A stretch of DNA of 64,000 nt, taken from the NCBI GenBank assembly GCA_963082975.1, contig OY720344.1:91084538-91148537 (forward strand). Reading direction: 5' to 3'. The stretch is from Labia minor (taxonomy: Eukaryota; Arthropoda; Insecta; Dermaptera; Spongiphoridae). The notes under the pieces are model-generated. The model worked only from the letters and a program-made list of their open reading frames with translations, was not told where the DNA came from and made no database searches. Below, in pieces: positions 14,071 through 25,925 of the stretch (its first letter is position 1; each line of letters opens with the position of its first letter). A program made the translations under genes and the position numbers.

Positions 14071-14813
14071 TTATATAATAAGCTTAATGATTTTCTTTAT
14101 TATATATTATTTAAATTTATTTTAAGATTTTTATTTTTTTTATTAATATATTTATTTCATTTATATGTGTATAATATTATCATTGCTCATATTTACAAAT
14201 GTTTCTACATACCTACCTATATATACATGTAGGTATATGTATTTGAGTTTTCATTCATTTATTTACTATTTTTTTCTTAAAATTTAATTAGAGATTTAAG
14301 TGCCGCGATGCAAGGAATTTATTTTCGAATTAAAATAAATTTAATCTACAAGCAAATGATTGAAAAAAGAAATATTTTTTTAAAAAAAATGTTACTTATC
14401 CATTTAAAAACAAGAACTGGATTAAAACCAACCTGATAAAAATGAAAAAAATATTTTGTTTTTTTAATTAAAAATAACTAAAATCGATTTTTAAATAAAA
14501 TTCATTATTTTCATGAAAATAACATAGGTAGGTGGAAGATGAATATTGCATTTATGAATATTTATATATGTAAATACGATTATACCACCATCAGACATAA
14601 TATACTTGATGTGGCTAATTTAAACATGCTCACCACTTAATTTATGTATATACACAGAAAATTAATACTAAATTATAAAAATGAATTAAATTGAAGAAAA
14701 TAAAAATTGTTTTAAACAATATGAAATAGAAATAGAATTATTGTTACTTTCCTGAAATTTTATATTTAATTATATATTTTTTATTGTTTAAATTTTACTA
14801 ATTGACTTATCTA
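14071..14813. other. A+T-rich spacer between two Helitron-like elements
   Basis: No gene seen. The spacer separates the 5' ends of the two oppositely oriented elements. Confidence 0.6.
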
Positions 14814-16716
14814 TCTATATATATAAAGGAGACTGTTTGTATGTATGTATGTATGTAATTCGTTTACTTTTTTGCTGTCATAGTTTAATATGTTAAAATG
14901 TAAGTTATTTACATTTTAACATAAAATAGAAAATATATTATTTAAGGATTAAAGAATAAAAATAGAAAGTAAATTAGTGAATATTTTAAAAATTAGACAA
15001 TTTGTGGAAATTGAAATAACTAAGAAATGAGAGGTGGAGGGGATGAGGAGAGAGGTGAGAGTGTGTGTGAGCGGGACAGAGAGAGATTTAAAGTTTATAT
15101 ATAGTTCTCCGTGTTGTTCATTCAAGAGCCAGGCGTGGCCCACTGACTGGCGGACTCATTTTACACAATGTATATAACTAGCAATCAAAGAATTATTATA
15201 AATTTTAACTTTTTATTTTAAATTCTAATATTCAAATATCATTTCAATTAAATAATTTATTCTAAAAGTTCTCATTTTAATTAATTTAATAAAATATTTA
15301 AATCATATTTAACTTAAATTATTTTGTATTTATTCTTTCCATATTTGAATAGGTACTTCTTTTATTTTAAGGGAGGGAATTAACTATGATCTAAAAAAAT
15401 TAATAAATGAACTTAATAATAAAAAATCAAATAAATCCATTAATTTAAATTAATACTATTAATGAATGTATATATTGTTAATTTATCTTTAGTTTTATCA
15501 ATACTTTTATACCGTTAATTTTTATAAATTAATTTTTATAAATTGTCTCAAGTCTCTTAACTTTGCATTTTCTCTAATTTTATTATAATTAAAAATATTC
15601 AATAAAAATCAAACAATGAAATTAAAATATCGAAATGAAATGATCAAGAAATATTATACTCTATTATAACATATACAATACTTATAAACTATAGGCGGAG
15701 GAAATATTAGGAGATATCATTGCGGGTTCATGCCAAATCGATCAACATTAATTAAGATATTTTCATTATGACAGATATTAAAAAAACCGCGAATTCAATA
15801 TCTCTGTTCACTAATTATTTGTAGACTTTAGTAAAACCTACGCATGACTCAATAGATCCGGATAAACTTTTTCAAATTTTGATCTTAAAATTTATCTTGA
15901 AGGTAGTAAAGAAAGAGTAAGATGTGGAAATCAATTGTAAAATATTAGGTGACCCAGACGACTTAAATATAATAGGAGATTCGGCAATTGCAATTACAGA
16001 TAGCGAGGAAAAATTAATCGAGGTAGGAAAAGAGATGAGGTTTGAAATTAATAATGATAAATAAATATATTTAGAAACAAACAGGAGCAGTATTAACATA
16101 CAAAATGTAGAATTTGAATATGTAGAAAAATTGAATGTAATCACGAAGGATAATAATATTTGAGAAGAATTGAAATCGAAGTTGCAATCGGAAAACGCCT
16201 GTTATCATGCAGTAAAGAGGCTTATCTCATCAAAATTATTATAAAAGGGAATGAAAATTAAAATATATAAAACAATTATTTTGTCTGTTGTATTATATGA
16301 GTGTTAGACATGGTCTATGATCTTTGGAGATGAGAGTGGATTCAGAGAATAGGATTCTCCCCAGCATTTATGGGCCAAAGAAAGATGAGTACATCAGGGA
16401 ATGACGTACGAGAGATGGAACAGAGGCTCAGGATAAGGACACTTGGAGAAATGTGGTTGTAGCTGCCAAGAACTTTCGAGTAGATAGATATAACATATTC
16501 AATAATAATATATATAATTAATTTACTAAATAAATTAAAATATATTTTAAATAATCACACAATAAGAAATGAATGTTTTATGTTATACATTGTTTGAAAC
16601 AAAATGGATGAAAACCTTTTACTACTTTCAACCAAATACTATGTACCACTCGGGGGTACAGGGGGCGGAGCCCCCGTCTAGATGTGAAGAGCGACGAAGG
16701 AGCTCTGAGCAGCTAG
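14814..16716 (+). mobile_element. Helitron-like element carrying a LINE piece (copy 2)
   Basis: It begins TCTATATATATAAAGGAG at 14814 and ends CTAG at 16713-16716, preceded by an imperfect GC hairpin (gagcgacgaaggagctc). Flanking bases are A (14813) and T (16717), as expected for Helitron insertion between A and T. The last 220 bp are close to the reverse complement of 10752-10970. The 5' about 50 bp (GTATGTATG repeats) differ from copies 1 and 3, suggesting a subfamily with another 5' end. Internal blocks around 15080-15160, 15190-15310 and 15380-15790 match copy 1 in inverted order. No Rep/helicase frame is visible. Confidence 0.7.
15818..16490 (+). pseudogene. RTE-clade reverse-transcriptase remnant inside Helitron copy 2
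   Basis: Plus-strand frames read VDFSKTYA near 15820, a decayed catalytic box (LGDPDDLNIIGDS, where the family has a YADD/FADD-type motif) near 15945, then SENACYHAVKRLISSKLL near 16195, LYEC/TWSMIFGDESGF near 16290-16350 and a GATA-type tail at about 16480-16490. Stops and frameshifts break it. The order of motifs is that of RTE-type LINEs. Confidence 0.78.
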
Positions 16717-16985
16717 TATTAAATAATAACAAATTATTAATTCTTATTTTCTTATAGAATATAATATATGAAATATCTACGTATTTAATATTAAACATAA
16801 ATGGTTTAATTATATCAATGAAAATGAAATTAATTTTTTTTTTTTGGGTTCCATTCTTTGATAAAAAAAAAGTAAAAGTTGTTTATTGATTAAATTGGAA
16901 CAACTTTTTTCTTAACTAATGTTGAGTGACTGTTGTTATAGTTTATGATCCGGGCTATTATGACAAACAGCATCACTATTTGTTC

Positions 16986-17225
16986 ACTTATTGCAGTGAT
17001 TCTCAACCACTGTGCAGCAAGATTATGAGGCTCTTAAACATTTCCGGCTTTTTTCTAAATTTTGTCAATATGGTTCTAAAAAAAAGGTAAACCGTTTTTG
17101 TGACCACTTTTTTATCAATATGGTAAACTTTTACACTTATCTTTTTCTTTGTGTGCCGCCAAATTTTTAAACCGTTACAAGTGTGCCGCGATAAAAAAAA
17201 AAGGTTGAGAACCACTGATTTATTG
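16986..17225. mobile_element. hAT-type MITE
   Basis: A 224-bp element (16994-17217) bounded by inverted ends CAGTGATTCTCAACC and GGTTGAGAACCACTG, the common hAT-type terminal sequence. Eight-base flanks acttattg and atttattg match at 7 of 8 positions, consistent with the 8-bp duplication made by hAT transposases. No transposase frame, so it is a non-autonomous copy. Confidence 0.85.
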
Positions 17226-17748
17226 ACAAAAAATATATAAAAATATGACTAATTTCTATAAATTTACATTTTGATTATAGTAAATCCTCTAGATTTAAGT
17301 AATTAATTAAAAAAAAATATCTATATTGTTTTTGTCTACTAAGAATTCTAAATAAATCTAATATCCATATCTAAGATTGATTTTTGTCCGATACACTTAA
17401 CGTAAAAGGTCACTGCCATTAATTGACCCATTGATGTTCGTCTATCCATCTCCTCGATAATAATAATGGATTCATGGGTACACTGTTGTATGTCTATTTT
17501 GAGTAATTGCCGAGAGTTGGTGTTTTAATGGAGCTCTTTCTCTCTATAATCGAATCTTTGATTTATAGTTCTATCGAAATCATCGATCAAAGCAATGAAA
17601 AGAAAAGAATGAAGGAGAGAGAGAGATTTAAAAAAAGAAAAAGTTTAAATTTCGTGGTGAACTATTTTATTTGAAATCTTGGTTGGTTTGAAATGAGGTT
17701 TTCATGTAAGACGAAGGGATTAATCGATCATTTTGAATTTTGTTTTAG

Positions 17749-17890
17749 GTGAGGCGATTCATTTGGCACGAGACTTCGGCTACGTGTGTGAAACCGAATT
17801 CCCTGCTAGGCAGGTCGCTGAGTACCTGAGTCGTCAACATACCGATCCAGGTGACTCGTACCGACGAAAGGAACTCATTCACGCCACCAA
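17749..17890 (+). CDS. TfAP-2: AP-2 exon, start of helix-span-helix
   Basis: Preceded by ttttgttttag and followed by gtaagta. It starts by completing a Gly codon and ends with two bases of a Lys codon. It encodes [17 protein letters not shown] through [10 protein letters not shown]. Confidence 0.95.
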
Positions 17891-20800
17891 GTAAGTATAA
17901 CCAACAATTAGTTCTATATTTATTAAATTTTTTATATATAAATAAAACATACCAATATATCTTAAAAATGTATAAATCATTTCAATTTCATTTGATGATT
18001 TGTTGAAATACTTCAAATTTCTGATTATTAGTTATAAAAAAAAACAACTTTTAAGTAAGGCTTATATATAATCTAAGTGAAAAATATACAAAATAGATAC
18101 AGATAATAATTTTCAAATAGCAATTTCAGAATATGACATTTTGTTTGGTCTTAATAAAACATTTGATAAATAAAGTTCGAATTTAGATTTCAAATGGGTT
18201 GAAATAACATAACATTTTTTATGATTTTTATGATTTTAATGAAAAAAACAAAAAGTTTTTTTTTCGAAATTATTTTTAATTCTTAATTTTATATTGAACT
18301 TGTATTATATTTAATTTTTACCAAGGTTGGCTTAATTAAAATTCTATAATTATTCAATAAAAGTTATAAAATTTATATAACAGTTAAATTTTTAGAAAAA
18401 CCGTTATCTATTAAGTATTTACTATTATTTTATATCTAGTTTTTTTATTACTATTATTATCTATCTATTATAATTTCAAAGAATTAATTATCTATATATT
18501 TCCAAAATCAATAATTAAATAATATTAGTAAAATAAAAATCAATAAATAAAAAAATATTGAGAAATAGTTTGATAATTAATTTGTTATATACCTATGTAT
18601 CAATATATTCCAATAATATTAAGTAAATCTATACAATTTTATTATTTTATACATTATAATATAATATTTCCTCATATTAGGTAAAATTAAAAATTGTGTT
18701 TAAATGATTTACATTTGAATTTTATAGTTTATTTCGATTAGCTAATTTTTAAAACGGAAGAGAACGATTAATTAAATTAGAATACAAATTTTGCTAATCA
18801 AATGAAATCAGCCATAATATTGTATCTTTTCTTTAGAAATATGTTCAAGAAAAAATTTGATTGCTTCTCTTACAATTAGATTAACAAAAAACTCTATTTT
18901 TATTTTATTTTGTTTTTTTATTTTGTTTATATATTAATTCTCAGAAATTTTATTTATTTATTTATTTAATTCATATTTCTATTTGATAATATTTGACGAT
19001 TTGATATATACTATCTATTATCTATTTCTGTGGCTTTACGGAACTCGAAAGTTCTTGGCCGCAGCAAACCCATTTCACCAAGTATCCCTATTCTGAGCCA
19101 CAACCATCCAATACTTACCCTCTCCCATCTCTCTCACGTCCCTTCCTACATTATCCACCCACCGTGTCCTTGGTCTTCTAAGCGGACGTTTCCCACTTGG
19201 TCTCCCCACCAATATATTTTTAGCCATTCTTTCCTCTCCCATTCTAGCCACGTGCCCTGGCCATCGCAGCCTTCTCGATTTTATAATTCTAACTATATCT
19301 GGAGATGCATAGAGATCATGCAATTTCTCGTTATGCAGTCTCCACCACCCGTTGACCTCATCTTTCTTTGGCCTATAAATGCCTCGCAGAATTCTATTCT
19401 CAAATACTCTTAATCTACTCTCGCCACCATACACACCCATATAATAAAATAATTGTTTTATATATTTTAATTTTTATCCCCTTTGATAATAATTTTCACG
19501 CTTTATTGCATGATAACAGGCGTTTCCTGATTGCAGCCTCCCTTTAAACGCTTCTCGAATATTATTTTCATTCATTATTAAAGTGATATACAATATTTCA
19601 AATCAAATCTTAAAAATGACTGATTGTAATCAATTTATTTATCCTTATATTATCAAATTATTATTACATTATAAATATATATTATCGTAAGATGAAATAA
19701 GTTTTATAAATTTCTATTTTTGTTTACAGACAAATTACTAAAGAGCTGATGGACCTCTTAAATCAGGACCGTTCCCCTTTGTGCAATACTCGTCCTCAAC
19801 ATATTTTGGATCCGTCCATTCAGCGACATCTCACACATTTCTCACTCATCTCGCATGGATTCGGAAGTCCGGCTATCGTCGCAGCCCTTACCGCCATTCA
19901 GGTATAAAATGATTTTCAAAATTAATCTTATTTTATTCATTCTAAGACTAAATCCAATTACAATTCAACCTTAAAATTTTATAAATTATTATTATTTGTA
20001 ATATAAAAAAAATCTAAATTTCGTATTTTTCAAAATATTAAAAATTATAATTAAAATTAAGAATAATAGAAGTTGTAAATGTTTTAATGTATTTAAATAA
20101 ATACTATAAATTAAAATTAATTTGAAAAGTTATGGAAAGTTTATGTCAGGTTGATGTAAACAAAGATTATAAAATAAGAAACTAATAGTGGTGAGGGGGG
20201 AGGGGGAAACAATGCATAACTGTGCACTTGAACATTTCCTAATATATTGTACTAAATACTTCGCATTTTCTTATGACAGCCTATATATACTATATATTCA
20301 CATATTTTGATATTATGGAAGTTTTCAAAGGGTTACTCAAGGTTTAGAGGGGGGAGGAGCTCAAACCAGAGATGCACCTCTCTTTTTTCATGAATGTGTG
20401 CTTATAAAAATTTTATTAAAATTTCTTTCTTTTTTATGTGTTTATTTTTATTTCATTTTTTGATAAAATGTTATTGCTTTATAAGGAATGTAAAATTTTT
20501 TTATTATATTAATAATAGGTTAATTATTAAATTTACGACTTAATTGGATCATCAAAATAATAAATCATTTAAATATTTTTTTAACCTATCGATTTTATTT
20601 TTATTAACATGTTAAAAATTACTAATTACTTTTAAAAAAAAATAATTTTTTTTTTAAATATTTTAAATACTTCAATTTCCAAATTATTTATATTTTATTA
20701 AACTTCCTTATTATCTATCTAAAACCTAATTAATAATTATTTTTGATTTGTGGTAATCAAAATTATTATTAATATAAAAATTTTAACGATTTTTTTTATG

Positions 20801-21643
20801 AAATTTCTATATTTAATATTTTTATTTAAGTATTATAATATATATATATTTAGCTATCTTGAATGAAAATAATATATTTAAACAAGTTTTTAGAGAATAT
20901 CAAAATATAATTATTAGGATATGCGAGTTAATTTATTTTCTTTTAATCCTATTTTTATTAATATGGTAATTATTCAGGTAAACTCATTTTCGTCTATTTG
21001 GATAATACATTACCAGTGGGTTCCTTTTACAATTCCAAATAAACTTTTCTTATGAAATTTTTCCTCCATCTTATAGTTTACGAGATAAAGATTATTAAAA
21101 TAAAGATTTTTTAAGTTTGACAGATTAGTTATGAACGTCGAAATGTGCCATTAAGTAATGCGGCATCTAGCCATCTGGTAGCCAAAAAGATAAAATGCTA
21201 GCTAAATTTATATGCAAATTTTAATAATTTAATTTAAAAATTTCTTAAAAAAAGTTTATTTGGAATTGCAAAAGGAACCCACTGGTAAAGTATTATCCAA
21301 ATTCACGAAAATGAGTTTACCTGAATAATTACCATATTAATAATAATAGATATATAATATAATTAAATTTTTTTGTAATATGATATTCATTATATGTTAT
21401 AGATATATTATAAATAATAATATGAATAATATTCATATATTTAATCATATTTTCTTTTTGTGTTTACAGAATTTCTTATCTGAATCGTTGAAACATTTGG
21501 ATAAAATGTACCCTGGTAACGGCACTGGAGGAGGCTCGGTCACGTCTTCCCAGAATGCCGGCGCTGGAGGAACAGGACAAGTGATGGACGTGAAGCCGGT
21601 CAAAGAAATGTCCGGAAATGGACAGGATATGGGTAAAAAATGA
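17749..21643 (+). CDS. TfAP-2: Transcription factor AP-2, C-terminal exons (partial gene)
   Basis: Three exons (17749-17890, 19730-19901, 21470-21643) join in frame to give the last 162 residues of an AP-2 family transcription factor. The visible part is the helix-span-helix dimerisation region: [55 protein letters not shown] and [15 protein letters not shown] are all close to animal AP-2. All junctions have GT-AG borders and consistent phases (the first codon Gly and one Lys are split). The basic DNA-binding half and N-terminal activation region are encoded by exons not found in 1-17.7 kb, so the preceding intron is long or the exons lie outside. After MYPG the tail is Gly/Ser-rich and ends in GKK at a TGA. 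The reading may be truncated by an A6-run indel at 21635-21640 (see findings). In animals AP-2 is a nuclear sequence-specific DNA-binding dimer. Confidence 0.95.
19010..19568 (-). mobile_element. RTE-clade LINE 3' fragment in an AP-2 intron
   Basis: Minus-strand frame at about 19440-19075 reads [60 protein letters not shown] and [18 protein letters not shown], the best preserved C-terminus of this family in the window. The 3' end (lower coordinates) has an imperfect (TATC)n, the complement of a GATA tail. It is 5'-truncated at about 19568 and lies antisense to AP-2 within the intron 17891-19729. Confidence 0.85.
19730..19901 (+). CDS. TfAP-2: AP-2 exon, helix-span-helix core
   Basis: Bounded by tgtttacag and gtataaa. 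It encodes [17 protein letters not shown] through [12 protein letters not shown] and ends on a complete codon. Confidence 0.95.
20955..21343. mobile_element. MITE-like element with 106-bp terminal inverted repeats, in an AP-2 intron
   Basis: Arms at 20955-21060 and 21238-21343 are near-perfect reverse complements (for example ggtaaactcattttcgt against acgaaaatgagtttacc) around a 177-bp centre. No open frame. The superfamily is not clear from the ends (ttattaatatggtaatt). Confidence 0.85.
21470..21643 (+). CDS. TfAP-2: AP-2 terminal exon
   Basis: Preceded by gtgtttacag. It encodes [16 protein letters not shown] and then a Gly-rich tail to TGA at 21641-21643. The GC-rich, codon-like composition continues about 130 bp beyond the stop. 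Confidence 0.9.
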   Translation, partial: NFLSESLKHLDKMYPGNGTGGGSVTSSQNAGAGGTGQVMDVKPVKEMSGNGQDMGKK

Positions 21644-21840
21644 GGGTGGCAGCGGCGCTCCTCCACGATCGCTCAGGGCGGAAACTCAAGCGGGGGCAGC
21701 GTCGTCACGAATCTCAAACACTCCTGGCCGTATCACTAGCAAAGGAAAACATTACAACCTGCCATTTCACTAATACCAAGTGGATTTTTTCTTTTTTCCA
21801 TCTTATTTCGGGTGATATTTTTAAAATAAACTACTGATAA
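21644..21840 (+). other. AP-2 3' UTR or unread coding tail, with AATAAA
   Basis: The DNA after the TGA is much richer in G+C than the genome background up to about 21770. Shifting one base at the A6 run opens a frame to TAA at 21771-21773. A polyadenylation hexamer AATAAA lies at 21825-21830. Confidence 0.6.
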
Positions 21841-22220
21841 AATAATACACCGAATCGATGTGATCATATTTATTAGTGTATGAATGTGCGAGTGGACTGA
21901 CACTTCTGCCATCGTGAATACGAATTGTTAAAATTCATAAATACCTGACCAAGGAGAAGGCATATTTTCCTTAACAAAGAGAAAAACGGATCTAATCCGA
22001 AGCATGGATATCTAGAGAGATTGAAGATTCTAAAAAAAAGACTTATAAATGATAAGAACAATTATAGAATCCTAAAAAAGTGAATTGATCGATATTCAAT
22101 GCTATGTTTTTTTCTTTTTTATCGAAAAATAATACATTTTCCTGAATATTATATCTTTTTTTTTTAATTTATATTTTATTGGGATTTTATGAAAAGGACG
22201 TAACTAAAGTTTTGTCTCCT

Positions 22221-22256
<36 letters not shown>

Positions 22257-22527
22257 TATATATTTAAATATATATATATAAATTTATAAATATATAAATA
22301 CAAATACTCTTGGTGTAAAATATATATATATATATATAAAATATGAATTAATTGCTCAGCGAAACAATTAATGACGAGATAAAGAACTCACTTAAAATAT
22401 TCATTATTAATACAATTACATAGATATTATTATCCTACATTATTATTCTTAGACATGACTTTTATTTTGTAAATAATATAATTCTATTATTGTATTAGAT
22501 CTCCTTCTCATAAGGACAGATTTTTTT

Positions 22528-22580
<53 letters not shown>

Positions 22581-23667
22581 TTATTTAAAAAGAAAAATAA
22601 CATGTAAATAACTTACATAATTTCAAAAACTATTTAAAGATATATTCATAAATGTAATTGTCTCATAAATAATATTAATATTTTTTGCCGCGAATCTGAT
22701 GTGTCATAATTTTATAATATATATAAATATATATATATATAAATATACTTATAAATATATATTTATATTTTTAGTGCCATACATAAATTTTCAAACCCAC
22801 AGAAATAATTCATTCATCTGAGAATTGAACTTCAAATATTATGTAAATATTTTTAAAAATATATAAATATCAGAGGAAATAAACAATGATTGGAGCAAAA
22901 ATAAAATAAATCTATATTGATTAAGAATTTTTTATTATTGTAATTTTTTTTTTTTTAAATATTAAAAAAAAATATTTTCATTATAAAGACAGACATAAAA
23001 ATACTATATTAAAATTTAAAAGATATTACTTATTATTCTTATTCTTATTATTATATATATATATATTTGAAATTAATTTATTTATAAAAATATTTAAAAA
23101 AATATAATTTTTCGGTTATTATATATTTTCTGCTGTGAAACTTCAACAATCAATTTCTTTTAAATGTAATATTACAATTGTTAATACAATCAAATTAAAA
23201 AAAATATATATTATTTTTTTTTATAGGAATAATTATATTCTTCATATCGAAAATTACAAATTTATTTGGCTGCTTTCTCCAAACTCTAGTGTGTGATTTA
23301 TATATATACATATATATATATGTATTTATATATAACATAAATGTAATTATATTATTAATATTATAATAATAAATGTATTTTTGTTTAATTGTGATAAAAA
23401 AACAAAAACAATATCATCATTCCACTTTGAAAATAAAAAAAAATTATTTGTACAATTTTTGAAGAAATTATTTTAGTTATATAACGAAACCTAAAATAAA
23501 AATTATTTTCATAAATTAAGAAAAAATGAACTATTAATGTTGGATTAATTTATAGATTTCATTTAAAAAATTAAAACATTCAGAGTTAATTATTAATTTT
23601 AGAATTTTCTTAAAAGTATTTTTAATATATATATATATTTTAGATATCTAACAAAGTCACAATCTAA
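21841..23667. other. A+T-rich intergenic DNA with long (AT)n runs
   Basis: No gene recognised. Simple (AT)n runs are at about 22224-22251, 22325-22338 and 22531-22576, with further TA-rich low-complexity DNA to 23350. Confidence 0.7.
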
Positions 23668-23815
23668 ATATAAAGTCTATCTGCCCTCGTCTCCCAGGAT
23701 CGTCGACCATGCCTCACACCCATATAATAAAACAGGCAAAATAATTGTTATAAATATTTCAATATTCATCCACTTTGGTAAGAGTTTTGATGAGATAAGA
23801 CTCTTTACTGTATGA
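23668..23815 (-). mobile_element. RTE-clade LINE fragment
   Basis: A short minus-strand piece matching the LYGxEAWSMxxGD region of the other LINE copies (catgcctcacacccatataa, compare 11360-11400 and 19420-19450) and the cagtaaagaggcttatctc region seen at 16210-16235. Heavily decayed. Confidence 0.6.
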
Positions 23816-23879
23816 TAAAAAAAAGGTAAGATGATTTTGATAAAATTTATAAGGGGGCGAATTATGAAGCCGGCCTTAC

Positions 23880-23913
23880 GAAGTAGGCGTTTGGTAAAAA
23901 GGTTGAGAAACGC
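23880..23913. mobile_element. Probable solo hAT-type terminus
   Basis: The string aaaaaggttgagaaacgct resembles the right end of the hAT-type MITEs at 17217 and 25506. I could not find a matching left end or target duplication. Confidence 0.3.
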
Positions 23914-24187
23914 TACCTTAGAAGAAACTTATCTAATTCTGTGACGCTAGGGGAATTGAAAATTATTAGTCGCAGCAGGAAGATTTTGCTAACAATATCT
24001 GTTCTGACCGACCTCCATCCAACACCGATTCTCTTTATATTAAATATATTAATATTATTAGTATAGTAATATTATTCTTTCTTAAAAATATTAATTAAAA
24101 CCGATTGTATAAAAAAGTTTCATAAATATAGAATAACTTTAAGTTGTACAATTGTTAGGTAGGAATTTATTAAGACAAATGAAATAC

Positions 24188-24218
<31 letters not shown>

Positions 24219-24431
24219 ATAAAACAAAAAGTTTGGCAATAATAATAATATCCTTAGTTTATTTTTTCTGTCTTGAGGAGGGGGGAAAATCCTCATGGAC
24301 TACCCATCATTAATCGTTGTGGTTTAACAAGGTAGGACCGGGCTTTTACCGGCTAAAAACAGTGAACATGGTCACAAAATTATTATGGGATACCTTATTT
24401 TTTTAATATTCCTTTTACTCTACGATTTTTA

Positions 24432-24545
24432 TTATAATTAGACGTTCCTCTCTTTCACCGTTCGTATTCATTCTAATACTTTTCCGGGACATCTGTTATC
24501 TTCCATTCTCTTCTCATGACCAAACCATATTAGTTCAAGATTTTG
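24432..24545 (-). pseudogene. Second LINE family, C-terminal fragment (minus copy)
   Basis: Minus-strand frame reads LIWFGHEKRMEDNRCPGKVL, the W-x-GH-x-x-RM tail found at the C-terminus of several non-LTR retrotransposon families. It differs from the RTE-like family elsewhere in the window. It is inverted relative to 25147-25279. Confidence 0.6.
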
Positions 24546-25146
24546 GATATTATAGTATTAAATAATTTCGATTATTTATTTTTAAATTAATGAATTATTA
24601 TGAGAAATTAATTCATTGTATTAAATACATGATATTTCATGTTAAATGAAATTTTAAAGAATAAATGAAAAAAATGATATATTTATTAAAATAAAAATAT
24701 AAATAATATATCAACAAATATGAATTAATAGAACGGCAAATAATTATTTAATTTTTCCTCCCATTCTCAGTTCAATTTGAATATTGTAGATGGCATCTAA
24801 TGTCCATTTGAAATAAATACTTTATTTCCAGCATTATTATAAATTATTAAATAACATAAAAAATTGTCTTTTAAATTTACAAATATTAAATTTTTTTTAA
24901 ATTTATAATAATTCCTTAAGATCATACACATTTTCACCATATTTGAGGATTTGTAACTTCAATACAAAATATAATTAATTTGATATAAAACGTCCTACAC
25001 CCATGGTTCATCATGAAAGGATAATTAATAATTTATTCTCTCTCTCTATATATGTATCATATAGGTAATAATTAAGAAAACAAAGAACATAATTATAACC
25101 CCCAATTATAATTCATAAATTATTTTATAAAAAATTATTTTTTTAA

Positions 25147-25540
25147 AATGTCCCGGAAAAGTATTAGAATGAATACGTACGGCGAAAGAGAGGAAGACCA
25201 TGCGAAAGTTGTAACAGAAGCAATAGAATCTCGAAATATGGACAAGGTTATATGTTACGACAGAAAAGAATGGCGATTGCTGTAGACCATAAGTTCTTAA
25301 CCGGGATTGCGGGAAAGAATTTTGGGGGGTGGGGAGAAGCCCCCCTACCTAACCATAAAAATTATTAAATATCATTTATTAAATTTCAATCGATCAAAAA
25401 TGTAGTTTTCTGGACTAAAAAATTAAAACACATTTTTCAATGGAGTGCGGAGATATATTTTCAGATTCAAAGGGGTACGACTCGTTAGAAAGGTTAAGAA
25501 ACACTGCTGTAGACGGAAATCCGATATATTTCTTCTATAT
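25147..25540 (+). pseudogene. Second LINE family, C-terminal fragment (plus copy) split by a MITE
   Basis: Frames read CPGKVLE, then KVVTEAIESRNMDK and YDRKEWRLL, typical of the extreme C-terminus of a LINE. The reading is interrupted at 25288-25506 by a hAT-type MITE and resumes at about 25515. Stops are present. Confidence 0.6.
25280..25514. mobile_element. hAT-type MITE with perfect 8-bp target duplication
   Basis: Element 25288-25506 (219 bp) is flanked by ctgtagac on both sides (25280-25287 and 25507-25514). The right end GGTTAAGAAACACTG is a canonical hAT-like terminus; the left end CATAAGTTCTTAACC is its partly decayed partner. It is inserted in the LINE fragment at 25147-25540. Confidence 0.88.
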
Positions 25541-25925
25541 ATAATATATAAAAAAGGCAAAGACTAAATTATCTTTGTTTTTATTACAATTATTGATTAC
25601 AACTATATTTTGGAGAATTTAATTGTTATATGATGGAGTAAATTTATTTTGTATTTTGGTTCAAGAGATTTCCACTCCTCTGATGATAAAAATATTAGAA
25701 TATAATATCAATAAAGAGAGATAAAGATTAATGAAGATGAAGATTCTTGGAAGCCAAACACAGAGCACAAGAAATCTTGAAATGAATTTAACGTAGATTG
25801 TCTTTTGATTGAATGGATTGTATGGCTCACAGGATGATTCCTTGCGATTAACTATTAACAAATATTAAAAAATAAGGTATCCCATAATAATTTTGTGACT
25901 ATGTTCAAAAATAAAGAATCAAAAA

